This document shows, piece by piece, positions 16,518 through 24,034 of a stretch of DNA of 64,000 nucleotides (position 1 is its first letter; each line of letters opens with the position of its first letter). The stretch covers positions 2,782,001 through 2,846,000 of the forward strand of contig NZ_CP066356.1 of the NCBI RefSeq assembly GCF_023278185.1. Reading direction: 5' to 3'. This DNA comes from Bradyrhizobium elkanii USDA 76. Lineage in GTDB: Bacteria > Pseudomonadota > Alphaproteobacteria > Rhizobiales > Xanthobacteraceae. Position numbers and translations under genes: made by a program. The notes below the pieces were generated by a model. The model searched no databases, was not told where the DNA came from, and saw only the letters and a program-made list of their open reading frames with translations.

Positions 16518-17443
16518 AGCACGATCTCCGTTCCGTCGGCGGGAATCTGCCAACCCGCCTGTTCGGCCGCCTTGCGTTCGGCCGAGGTCCCAAGCAGCGC
16601 CGGGTTGGAGTTGTTGATATGCAAAAACACTTTTCGTCCGATGTCGAGCCCGGCGAGGCTGGCGATCGCACCCTGATCGCCCGACATCGCGATATGGCCC
16701 ATGCCCTGGCCGGTCTTATTGCCAAGGCCCGCCGCGATCAGCTCGTCGTCGCGCCACACCGTGCCGTCGAAAAACACCAGCGGGGCGCCCTTGAGCCGCA
16801 CTTTCAGGTCGTCGGTCACCCGTGCGCAGGCGGCCAGGAAATAGAAATATTTGCCGCTGCGCCTGTCCGCAATACGCAGGCCGAGCGTATCGCCGACGCC
16901 GTCGGCGCCCGCCGGATGCGCCTTGCCCTCGAGATACCACGCGCCCTTGCCGGGAACCTCGAACGGCAGCACCTCAAGCCCGGACGGCGATCCGTCGGGC
17001 AGGGCCGGTTCGAAGGCCTGGTCGACCGCGATCGGCCGGCGGTCGACGTTCTTGTCGCTGAGCACGTTGAAGATGCTGTTGGAGCGCAGGATCGCAAGCA
17101 CCCGCTCATGCGCGTAGATCGTGAACGGCGAACCCTCACGCATCGACAACAGCCCGGCGACCGCGTCGATCTCGCCATTGGTGAGGATGACGCCCGCGAT
17201 CGGGCTATGGCGCAGTGCGCCGTGCTTCGGATGCAGCTGCGGCGTGGCAATCAACTGCTGGCGCAGATCCGGGGACGCATTGACCAGGAACCAGTGCACG
17301 CCGTCGCCGCTGACGGCGATCGAGGCTTGCGTGCTCTGCAGTTCGGGGTGGCCGCTTCGCGCCGTCCTGCAGACGGCACAGCCGCAGTTCCACTGCGGAA
17401 CGCCGCCACCCGCCGCGGCACCCAGGACGACGACACGAAGCAT
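16514..17443 (-). CDS. pqqB: PQQ biosynthesis protein PqqB
   Basis: A 309-residue metallo-beta-lactamase-fold protein thought to hydroxylate or otherwise process the cross-linked intermediate. The N-terminus MLRVVVLGAAAGGGVPQWNC is typical, with CGCAVCR next to it (a zinc-site signature in this family), and NASPDLRQQL and GVILTNGEIDAVAGL follow. A longer reading to 17527 runs into the pqqA-pqqB spacer and is rejected. The 159-base spacer to pqqA contains a hairpin, which is common for operons in which pqqA is made in excess. Confidence 0.96.
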   Translation of the reverse strand: MLRVVVLGAAAGGGVPQWNCGCAVCRTARSGHPELQSTQASIAVSGDGVHWFLVNASPDLRQQLIATPQLHPKHGALRHSPIAGVILTNGEIDAVAGLLSMREGSPFTIYAHERVLAILRSNSIFNVLSDKNVDRRPIAVDQAFEPALPDGSPSGLEVLPFEVPGKGAWYLEGKAHPAGADGVGDTLGLRIADRRSGKYFYFLAACARVTDDLKVRLKGAPLVFFDGTVWRDDELIAAGLGNKTGQGMGHIAMSGDQGAIASLAGLDIGRKVFLHINNSNPALLGTSAERKAAEQAGWQIPADGTEIVL

Positions 17444-17501
17444 GATCCGTCCCCTGGAGAAGCTTGGCCCTGGAGAAGTTTGTGGACCCAAAAACGTTAC
17501 G

Positions 17502-17566
17502 AGGTGGACCCCGGATTTGAAACACACTCCCTCTCTCGGGAGCGCGTTACGCCCGGATGTCCACCT
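17502..17566. repeat. Inverted repeat in the pqqA-pqqB spacer
   Basis: Arms AGGTGGAC (17502-17509) and GTCCACCT (17559-17566) enclose a loop with a small CTCTCTCGGGAG stem. The minus-strand text around the second arm (GCGTTTTAGCGCAGGTGGAC) resembles the repeat at 48139. It could fold in the transcript between pqqA and pqqB and favour pqqA expression by attenuation or mRNA protection. There is no T tract, so it is not a classical terminator. Confidence 0.5.
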
Positions 17567-17602
17567 GCGCTAAAACGCTAAACGTGTATGGGGCGCTGCC
17601 GC

Positions 17603-17683
17603 TTACTTGCGGGTTGCGCACATATACATGTTGATTTCCATGCCGACCGACACTTCCACGATCTTCGGTGCTTTCCAGGCCAT
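17603..17683 (-). CDS. pqqA: PQQ precursor peptide PqqA (26 residues)
   Basis: This short gene encodes the 26-residue precursor whose Glu and Tyr become PQQ. The peptide starts MAWKAPKIVEVSVGMEINMY and ends MCATRK. The conserved pair is Glu16 and Tyr20 with spacing E-x-x-x-Y, as required. AAGGAGA lies at the correct distance before the ATG. It is the first gene of the operon. Confidence 0.97.
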   Translation of the reverse strand: MAWKAPKIVEVSVGMEINMYMCATRK

Positions 17684-17707
17684 TTGGCTCTCCTTGTTGC
17701 AACCGGA

Positions 17708-17754
17708 CGAACTTTCCGCCCTGCAGAGTAAAGTACTGTGGTTGGAAAAGTTCG
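17708..17754. promoter_or_regulatory. Dyad in the pqqA upstream region
   Basis: An inverted repeat with arms CGAACTTTCC (17708-17717) and GGAAAAGTTCG (17744-17754), differing by one inserted base, lies 25-71 bases upstream of pqqA. It could be an operator or a leader stem. No clear -35/-10 pair was recognised. The whole 17684-18007 gap (324 bases) holds no gene; it must carry the pqq promoter and that of the DUF6894 gene. Confidence 0.4.
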
Positions 17755-18007
17755 CCAGTTAAATTTTCTGTAAGGTGCCGCCTCGAAGGGCATGCTGCAC
17801 TGCGGCAGGCAAGTTCTGCCCACTCACAAATTTGTGCGCGCGTTTCCCGTCAAAAGCCCGTGGCATCAGACCTTTTTCCTGTTGTTCGCCACACGGTGAA
17901 TGGTGATCTTGGAATAAGTAGACAGGGCCCTGTGGTCCTCCGAAGGTCCTGTGACGATCCTGCGCCTCCCCGTGATGGGAGGCGACTAACCGAGCCGAGT
18001 TCAGCCG

Positions 18008-18265
18008 ATGCCACGCTATTTCTTCAACACCCGTATCGGCGACGAGCTGATCTCCGATCCCGACGGCGAAATCCTGCGGGATCCCGATCGCGCGTGGGAG
18101 ATGGCGCGCGCGATGATTCGCGAACTGCTCAAGACCGAGGGCGCCGACGGCGCGCTGCTCAGCGCCGTGATCGAGGTGACCGACGACGAGGGCGAGATCG
18201 TGCTGGAGTTTCCATTCACGGAGGCGATCCTCGACCGCCCGGACCGCTCGATGACAAGGCACTGA
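18008..18265 (+). CDS. DUF6894 family small protein
   Basis: An 85-residue cytosolic protein with the family's N-terminus MPRYFFNTRIGDELISDPDG, an acidic helix with WEMARAMIRELLK, and a C-terminal strand EIVLEFPFTEAI. This family is common in multiple copies in Bradyrhizobium and relatives; its function is unknown. It stands alone, divergent from the pqq operon. A relation to PQQ is not shown. Confidence 0.85.
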   Translation: MPRYFFNTRIGDELISDPDGEILRDPDRAWEMARAMIRELLKTEGADGALLSAVIEVTDDEGEIVLEFPFTEAILDRPDRSMTRH

Positions 18266-18332
18266 CGCGCGCTGGCCCGCCCGCGTGGTCACAACCATGC
18301 GTTGGCCGATGCCAGCATGTTTCCGATTGCAA

Positions 18333-18361
18333 TTGTCCGGACAAATTCACAAGACTATGAA
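18333..18361 (+). promoter_or_regulatory. Putative promoter with palindrome, upstream of the PQQ-type dehydrogenase
   Basis: TTGTCC (18333-18338) and TATGAA (18356-18361) are separated by 17 bases, a possible sigma70-type pair 72 bases before the gene. The -35 box is half of a perfect 12-base palindrome, TTGTCCGGACAA (18333-18344), which could be an operator. Both are weak by themselves. Confidence 0.35.
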
Positions 18362-18432
18362 CGGAAAGCCGAACGGCGCCGGGCGACATCAATGGCGCAA
18401 TCAACAACGGCTTCCACCCAGGGGAGATCTTC

Positions 18433-19704
18433 ATGAAAAAACATTCGTTCGCAGCGCGCAGCTTGCTGCTCGCGGGGGCCATGCTCGGGGCGTTCACGCT
18501 CTCTGCTGCGGCGCAGCAGCCGGTCGCGCCGGCGCCAGGTGCCACCCCCGCCGCCCAGCCGCTGCCGCCGGGCTCGCCCTTGATCGGGCGTCCGGACAAT
18601 GAGGCCGCCGCCAAGCTCGCGCCGGTGGCGCCGCCGCCGCTGCCGTCCGCGACCGACAAGCTGCCGCTCGCCAAGCTCAAGGCGCCGGCCGGCTTCAATG
18701 TCGAGGTCTATGCGGCCGGCATGCCCAATGCGCGCTCGCTGGCGCTCGGCGACAAGGGCACGGTGTTCGTCGGCAGCCGGCTCGTCGACAAGGTTTATGC
18801 GATCGTCAACAAGGACGGCAAGCGCTCGGTCAAGGTGATCGCCTCCGGCCTCTACCGCCCGAACGGCGTCGCCTTCAAGGACGGCACGCTCTACATCGCC
18901 GAGCTCTCGAAGGTCTCCAAGATCGACAAGATCGAGGACAATCTCGACAACCCGCCGAAGCCCACCGTCATCTACGACAAGCTGCCGAAGGACGAGGCGC
19001 ATGGCTGGAAGTTCATCGCCATCGGTCCCGACAACAAGCTTTATGTTCCGGTCGGCCAGCCCGGCAACAACGTGCTGCATGACGCCGACCACGGCCAGAT
19101 CCGCCGCATGAATCTCGATGGCTCCGGCGCCGAGGTCTACGCGCTCGGCGTGCGCAACACGGTCGGCTTCGACTGGAATCCCGAGAACAAGCAGATGTAC
19201 TTCACCGACAACGGCCGCGACTGGCTGTCGGAGACGGTGCCGGAAGACGAGCTCAACCGCATCACCAAGGCGGGCGAGGATTTCGGCGCGCCGTACTGCT
19301 ACCAGGGCAACATCATCGACCAGGAGCTCGGCTGGGGCAAGAACTGCAAGGACTACACCGCGCCGGTCGGCCTGATGGGCCCGCATACCGCGTCGCTCGG
19401 CATGCGCTTCTACACCGGCAGCATGTTCCCGAAGAGCTACAAGAACGTCATCTTTGTCGCGCGTCACGGCTCCTGGAACAAGTCGCAGAAGCAGGGTGGT
19501 GACGTGGTCGCCGTCAGGCTGAACAAGGACGGCACGGTGAAGTCGATGGAGCCGTTCCTGACCGGCTTCCTCGAGGACAACAAGTATGTCGGCCGCCCGG
19601 TCGACGTCATGCTGCTGAAGGACGGCTCGCTGCTGGTCTCCGACGACTGGAACGGCGCGGTCTATCGCGTCAGCTACGGCAAGCCGAAGGTCGCCAATCA
19701 GTAA
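18433..19704 (+). CDS. PQQ-dependent sugar dehydrogenase (soluble aldose/sorbosone dehydrogenase type)
   Basis: A 423-residue exported enzyme of the soluble glucose/sorbosone dehydrogenase beta-propeller family. The signal peptide ends near LSAAAQQ, followed by a Pro/Ala-rich linker to about residue 80. Blade motifs include SLALGDKGTVFVGSR, GWKFIAIGPDNKLYVPVGQP and ALGVRNTVGFDWNPEN, and RPVDVMLLKDGSLLVSDDWN ends the domain. It would oxidise a sugar in the periplasm with PQQ. It lies directly beyond the pqq operon and is followed by a cytochrome c, forming a coherent respiratory unit. Substrate cannot be inferred. GGGGAG precedes the start. Confidence 0.9.
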   Translation: MKKHSFAARSLLLAGAMLGAFTLSAAAQQPVAPAPGATPAAQPLPPGSPLIGRPDNEAAAKLAPVAPPPLPSATDKLPLAKLKAPAGFNVEVYAAGMPNARSLALGDKGTVFVGSRLVDKVYAIVNKDGKRSVKVIASGLYRPNGVAFKDGTLYIAELSKVSKIDKIEDNLDNPPKPTVIYDKLPKDEAHGWKFIAIGPDNKLYVPVGQPGNNVLHDADHGQIRRMNLDGSGAEVYALGVRNTVGFDWNPENKQMYFTDNGRDWLSETVPEDELNRITKAGEDFGAPYCYQGNIIDQELGWGKNCKDYTAPVGLMGPHTASLGMRFYTGSMFPKSYKNVIFVARHGSWNKSQKQGGDVVAVRLNKDGTVKSMEPFLTGFLEDNKYVGRPVDVMLLKDGSLLVSDDWNGAVYRVSYGKPKVANQ

Positions 19705-19717
19705 GTTGCAGCCACGG

Positions 19718-19753
19718 ATCGGGGGCAGCGTCCGCTGCCCCCGATTTTCTTTT
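19718..19753 (+). terminator. Rho-independent-type terminator between dehydrogenase and cytochrome genes
   Basis: A perfect 13-base stem, ATCGGGGGCAGCG paired with CGCTGCCCCCGAT (19718-19730 and 19733-19745), is followed by TTTCTTTT. It lies 13 bases after the dehydrogenase stop and 32 before the cytochrome start, so it may be a partial terminator that sets the ratio of the two proteins. Confidence 0.8.
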
Positions 19754-19776
19754 GAAGTACATGTAAGGATGGACCG

Positions 19777-20343
19777 ATGCGTAAGTTCGCACTCGTCGCG
19801 GCGCTCGCCGCTCTCAGCTTCTCCGCAAATGCCGAGACCATCCAGGAGCGCGCCGCGGCGTGCTTTGCCTGCCATGGCGAGCATGGCACGTCGGAGACCG
19901 AGAACACGCCGTCGCTCGGCGGCCAGACGGCGCCCTATGCGCTGATCCAGCTCTTCATGTTCCGCGAGAAGCTGCGGGTGTTCGACCCGATGAACGAGAT
20001 GGCGAAGCCGCTGACCGACGACGATTTGCGCGCCTTCTCGGATTTCATCGCGACCTTGCCGAAGCCCACGCCGCCAGCTGACGCCGGCGATCCCGCGCGG
20101 ATGGCGCGTGGCCAGGCGCTGGCGCAGCAGAACCGCTGCAACAGCTGCCACAACACCGATTTCTCCGGCAAGGACAACGTCCCGCGCATCGCCAACCAGC
20201 GCGAGGACTACCTCGCCAAGACGCTGGCCGAATACAAGGACAACAGCCGCCACGGCTATGACGCCACCATGGCCGACGTGATGCAGACGGTCACCAAGGA
20301 GCAGATCGGCGATCTTGCCTATTACATCGCGCATGTCCGCTGA
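19777..20343 (+). CDS. Dihaem cytochrome c (c4-like)
   Basis: A 188-residue periplasmic cytochrome with a signal peptide (residues 1-19, ALSFSANA) and two haem motifs, CFACH (29-33) and CNSCH (121-125), in two similar halves. Met ligands are plausible in [10 protein letters not shown] and [10 protein letters not shown]. Position behind the PQQ-type dehydrogenase makes it the likely electron acceptor, passing electrons to a terminal oxidase. A terminator-like hairpin separates the two genes. Confidence 0.92.
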   Translation: MRKFALVAALAALSFSANAETIQERAAACFACHGEHGTSETENTPSLGGQTAPYALIQLFMFREKLRVFDPMNEMAKPLTDDDLRAFSDFIATLPKPTPPADAGDPARMARGQALAQQNRCNSCHNTDFSGKDNVPRIANQREDYLAKTLAEYKDNSRHGYDATMADVMQTVTKEQIGDLAYYIAHVR

Positions 20344-20414
20344 AACATCGGGCGGCGGGCCGCTGGTCATGTTCTCCGCGCGGCGCTAAAACGCAGCGTC
20401 ACACGGAGTTGCAC

Positions 20415-21806
20415 ATGCAGGATATTTGGCGTCTGTCGGCGGCCGAGCTCGCCAGCCTCATCAAATCGAAGAAGGTGTCGGCGAAGGAGGCGGCGGAGGC
20501 CGGGCTCGCCCGGCTCGACGCGGTCAACCCGAAGCTCAACGCGGTGGTTGACCACCGGCCGGACGACGTGCTGGCGCAGGCCGCCAAGGTCGATGCGGCC
20601 ATTGCGCGCGGCGCGGCGGTCGGGCCGCTCGCCGGCGTGCCGGTCACCATCAAGGTCAATGTCGACCAGGAGGGCTACGCCACCACCAACGGGTTGAAGG
20701 CGCAGCGCGACGTCATCGCCAAGGTCGACAATCCGGTGGTCGCCAATCTGCGCAAGGCCGGCGCGGTGCTGCTCGGCCGCACCAATTGTCCGGCGGTCTC
20801 CTATCGCTGGTTCACCACCAACCTCATTCACGGCGACACCAAGAACCCGCGCGATGGCGGCATCACGCCGGGCGGCTCGTCCGGCGGCGCGGGCTCGGCG
20901 GTCGCGGCCGGCATCGGCCACATCGCTCACGGCACCGATATCGCCGGCTCGGTCCGCTATCCGGCCTATGCCTGCGGCGTGCATGGCCTGCGGCCGAGCA
21001 TGGGCCGCATCCCGGCCTTCAATTCGGCTTTGCCGGAGCGTCCGATCGGCCCGCAGATCAGCGCGGTGTCGGGCCCGCTGGCGCGCACCGTCAACGACCT
21101 GCGCATCTCGCTCGCGGCGATGTCGGCGCCGGACTATCGCGACCCCTGGTATGCGCCGGTGCCGCTCGAAGGACCGCCGCGCGAGAAGCGCGTTGCGATG
21201 TGCCTCAATCCCGATGGTCTCAACCCGGTGCCGGAAGTGGTCGCCGCGGTGGCCGACGCCGGCAAGCGATTGCAGAAGGCCGGCTGGATCGTCGAGGAGA
21301 TCGCCGACACGCCGTCCTTGCGCGAGGCGGCCGAGATCCAGACCCGGCTCTGGCTCGGCGACGGCTATGAGGCCCAGCTCGCCTTCGCCGAACGCGAGGG
21401 CGATCCCGGCGCGCTGGCCTGCCTGCGCGGCGTCCGCGCCCGGGTGCATCCGTTCGACCTGTCGCAGGCATTGACCCGCCGCGCGACCTTGACGCGCGAA
21501 TGGTTCGCCTTCTTCGAGAAATATCCAGTGCTGCTGATGCCGGTGTCCGGCGAGCTGCCGTTCCCCGACCATCTCGATCGCAAGGACGAGGCGTCGTTCG
21601 CGCGGGTGTGGCACGCACAGCTGCCGCAGATCGCGATCCCGTTCATGGGGCTTCCCGGGCTCGTGGTCTCCACCGGTCTCGTGGGACGGATCCCGGTCGG
21701 CGTGCAGCTGGTGGCCGGACGCTACCGCGAGGATCTTTGCCTTGCCGCCGGCGAGGCGGTCGAGGCCGGCGGCACGCCGTCGTCGCCGATCGATCCGGTG
21801 GTCTAA
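20415..21806 (+). CDS. Amidase family protein
   Basis: A 463-residue amidase-signature enzyme. The Ser-cisSer-Lys triad region is clear: the Lys in VPVTIKVNVD, the cis-Ser in GGITPGGSSGGAGS and the nucleophile in GTDIAGSVRYPA. It would hydrolyse a carboxamide, but the substrate cannot be read. The ATG at 20415 has ACGGAG seven bases upstream; a TTG at 20409 is too close to it. The next gene starts two bases after its stop, so it heads an operon with a glutathione peroxidase and a DUF3297 gene. Confidence 0.9.
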   Translation: MQDIWRLSAAELASLIKSKKVSAKEAAEAGLARLDAVNPKLNAVVDHRPDDVLAQAAKVDAAIARGAAVGPLAGVPVTIKVNVDQEGYATTNGLKAQRDVIAKVDNPVVANLRKAGAVLLGRTNCPAVSYRWFTTNLIHGDTKNPRDGGITPGGSSGGAGSAVAAGIGHIAHGTDIAGSVRYPAYACGVHGLRPSMGRIPAFNSALPERPIGPQISAVSGPLARTVNDLRISLAAMSAPDYRDPWYAPVPLEGPPREKRVAMCLNPDGLNPVPEVVAAVADAGKRLQKAGWIVEEIADTPSLREAAEIQTRLWLGDGYEAQLAFAEREGDPGALACLRGVRARVHPFDLSQALTRRATLTREWFAFFEKYPVLLMPVSGELPFPDHLDRKDEASFARVWHAQLPQIAIPFMGLPGLVVSTGLVGRIPVGVQLVAGRYREDLCLAAGEAVEAGGTPSSPIDPVV

Positions 21807-21807
21807 C

Positions 21808-22284
21808 ATGGCGACGGTCTACGATTTCACCGCAAAATCGCTCGCCGGCGAGGACATGCCGCTGCGGCAGTTCGAGGGCCGGGTGCTGCTGATCGTGAAC
21901 ACCGCGAGCGCCTGCGGGTTCACGCCGCAATACAAGGGCCTGCAGGAGCTGCACGCCGGCCTCTCGGCGCGCGGCTTTGCCGTGCTCGGCTTTCCCTGCA
22001 ACCAGTTCGGCGCGCAGGAGCCGGGCGATGCGAAGCAGATCGCCGCGTTCTGCGAGACCAACTACGCCGTGACGTTTCCAATGTTCGCCAAGATCGACGT
22101 CAATGGCAGCGGCGCGCATCCATTGTACGAACACCTGAAACGTGAGAAGTCGGGCCTGCTTGGGCCCGCGATCAAATGGAACTTCACCAAGTTCCTGGTC
22201 GACCGCGTCGGCAAGGTCGTGGCGCGGCATGCGCCGACCGCCCGGCCCGAAGGATTGAGGAAGGAAATCGAGGCGCTGCTATGA
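21808..22284 (+). CDS. Glutathione peroxidase (thiol type)
   Basis: A 158-residue thioredoxin-fold peroxidase reducing peroxides. The catalytic Cys sits in NTASACGFT, where selenocysteine occurs in animal enzymes; FPCNQFGAQEPG and IKWNFTKFLVD supply the Gln, Trp and Asn of the active site and the second Cys. It starts two bases after the amidase stop and overlaps the next gene by four bases. Confidence 0.95.
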   Translation: MATVYDFTAKSLAGEDMPLRQFEGRVLLIVNTASACGFTPQYKGLQELHAGLSARGFAVLGFPCNQFGAQEPGDAKQIAAFCETNYAVTFPMFAKIDVNGSGAHPLYEHLKREKSGLLGPAIKWNFTKFLVDRVGKVVARHAPTARPEGLRKEIEALL

Positions 22285-22547
22285 GCGACGACAACGACAC
22301 CAACGACCAATTCCCCGACCGCCTCTCGGTCGATCCGAACAGCCCGTACTACAATGCGGATATTCTCGCCCGCGATGTCGGCATCCGATTCAAGGGTGCC
22401 GAGAAGACCAATGTCGAGGAGTACTGCATCAGCGAAGGCTGGGTCCGCGTCACCGCGGGCAACGCCAAGGACCGTTACGGCAATCCGCTCACCATCAAGG
22501 TGCACGGGCCGGTCGAGCCGTATTTCCGGGATAAGGCGAAGTCCTGA
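22281..22547 (+). CDS. DUF3297 family protein
   Basis: An 88-residue acidic protein with the DUF3297 pattern: DRLSVDPNSPYYNADILARD, then RDVGIRFKG, EEYCISEGWVRV, and KDRYGNPLTIKVHGPVEPYF. The start ATG overlaps the stop of the glutathione peroxidase gene, so it is translationally coupled. Function unknown. Confidence 0.9.
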   Translation: MSDDNDTNDQFPDRLSVDPNSPYYNADILARDVGIRFKGAEKTNVEEYCISEGWVRVTAGNAKDRYGNPLTIKVHGPVEPYFRDKAKS

Positions 22548-22574
22548 CTCGGGCGCACTTCACGCATCAAACAC

Positions 22575-22663
22575 CGTCATGCCCGGGCTTGTCCCGGGCA
22601 TCCACGTCTTGACGGTACAACAGAAGTAAGACGTGGATGGCCGGGACAAGCCCGGCCATGACG
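22575..22663. repeat. REP-like palindromic repeat upstream of tarD
   Basis: Two hairpins in inverted orientation: CGTCATGCCCGGGCTTGTCC on the left and GGACAAGCCCGGCCATGACG on the right, with CACGTCTT and AAGACGTG inside. It is a complete copy of the family seen at 5720. It extends to within 22 bases of the tarD start and may end the preceding operon. Confidence 0.9.
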
Positions 22664-22684
22664 AACATCAAGGACCAAAACACC

Positions 22685-23854
22685 ATGTCCGCCCGCATCG
22701 TCGACGTCCGCGAGGTCACAAAACCGATCTCCTCGCCGATCCGCAACGCCTATATCGACTTCACCAAGATGACCTCGAGCCTGGTGGCCGTGGTCACCGA
22801 CGTGGTGCGCGACGGCAAGCGGGTGGTCGGCTACGGCTTCAATTCCAACGGCCGCTACGGGCAGGGCGGTCTGATCCGTGAGCGCTTTGCGCCGCGCCTC
22901 AAGGAAGCCGATCCGAAATCGCTGCTCGATGCCGATGGCGGCAATCTCGATCCGGACAAGGTCTGGTCGACGCTGATGTCGAACGAGAAGCCGGGCGGCC
23001 ATGGCGAGCGCTCGGTCGCGGTCGGCACCATCGACATGGCCGTGTGGGACGCGGTGGCGAAGATCGCGGGCAAGCCGCTGTTCCGGCTGCTCGCCGAGCG
23101 CCACGGGCTATCAGCCAATCCGCGCGTCTTCGTCTATGCGGCCGGCGGCTATTACTATCCTGGCAAGGATCTCGGCGCGCTGCGCAAGGAGATGCGCGGC
23201 TATCTCGACCGCGGCTACAACGTCGTGAAGATGAAGATCGGCGGCGCGCCGCTCGCCGAGGACCGCGAGCGCATCGAGGCGGTGCTGAAGGAGATCGGCA
23301 GCGCGGCGCAGCTTGCGGTCGACGCCAACGGCCGCTTCGATCTGGAGACCGCGATCGCCTACGCCAAGATGCTGCGCGAGTACCCGCTGTTCTGGTACGA
23401 GGAGGCCGGCGATCCGCTCGACTACGCGCTGCAGGCCGCGCTGGCCGAGTTCTATCCGGGTGCGATGGCGACCGGCGAGAACCTGTTCAGCCACCAGGAT
23501 GCGCGGAACCTGATCCGCTACGGCGGCATGCGGCCGGACCGCGACTGGCTGCAATTCGATTGCGCGCTGTCCTACGGGCTCTGCGAGTATCAGCGGACGC
23601 TCGAGGTGCTGAAGACCCACGGCTGGTCGCCGAGCCGCTGCATCCCGCATGGCGGCCACCAGATGTCGCTGAACATCGCGGCCGGCCTCGGCCTCGGCGG
23701 CAATGAGAGCTACCCCGACCTGTTCCAGCCCTATGGCGGCTTCCCGGACGGCGTGCGCGTCGAGGGTGGCCACATCGTGATGCCCGACCTTCCCGGCATC
23801 GGCTTCGAGGGCAAGTCGGATCTCTACAAGGAGATGAAGGCGCTGGCGGACTAA
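22685..23854 (+). CDS. tarD: D(-)-tartrate dehydratase
   Basis: A 389-residue enolase-superfamily enzyme that dehydrates D-tartrate to oxaloacetate. With the start at MSARIVDVRE the length equals that of the characterised Bradyrhizobium enzyme, and the known residues fall at the expected numbers: Lys184 in VVKMKIGG, metal ligands Asp213 (AVDANG), Glu239 (WYEEAG) and Glu265 (TGENLF), and His322 (CIPHGGHQ). A longer reading from 22637 would be coded by the palindromic repeat and is rejected. The gene is single; no tartrate transporter adjoins it. Confidence 0.93.
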   Translation: MSARIVDVREVTKPISSPIRNAYIDFTKMTSSLVAVVTDVVRDGKRVVGYGFNSNGRYGQGGLIRERFAPRLKEADPKSLLDADGGNLDPDKVWSTLMSNEKPGGHGERSVAVGTIDMAVWDAVAKIAGKPLFRLLAERHGLSANPRVFVYAAGGYYYPGKDLGALRKEMRGYLDRGYNVVKMKIGGAPLAEDRERIEAVLKEIGSAAQLAVDANGRFDLETAIAYAKMLREYPLFWYEEAGDPLDYALQAALAEFYPGAMATGENLFSHQDARNLIRYGGMRPDRDWLQFDCALSYGLCEYQRTLEVLKTHGWSPSRCIPHGGHQMSLNIAAGLGLGGNESYPDLFQPYGGFPDGVRVEGGHIVMPDLPGIGFEGKSDLYKEMKALAD

Positions 23855-23938
23855 GTCCGGCCAGCGACCGCGATCCCCTCGGTGCGGGGCGGGCTTGAGT
23901 TCGCTTGCAAAATTTTGTGAGCGACGCTCAAGAAATTA

Positions 23939-23966
23939 TTGAACGTTGCTCATTTCTGGATATACT
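23939..23966 (+). promoter_or_regulatory. Putative sigma70-type promoter
   Basis: TTGAAC (23939-23944) and TATACT (23961-23966) with a 16-base spacer lie 69 bases upstream of the membrane-protein gene at 24035. The surrounding gap is A+T-rich compared with the window, as expected of a promoter. Confidence 0.55.
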
Positions 23967-24034
23967 CATGAGAACAGAGCGTCTTTCTCCCGGATGATCG
24001 GGAGCAGGCGCGGAACCGGCGGCGAGGAGTGCTC

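Noticed and set aside
14070..16676. An 868-codon plus-strand frame across pqqE, pqqD and pqqC
   Set aside because: The three pqq genes on the other strand have full motif support; this frame is their complement.
18355..20370. A 671-codon minus-strand frame over the dehydrogenase and cytochrome genes
   Set aside because: Shadow frame; the plus-strand genes have signal peptides, haem motifs and ribosome-binding sites.
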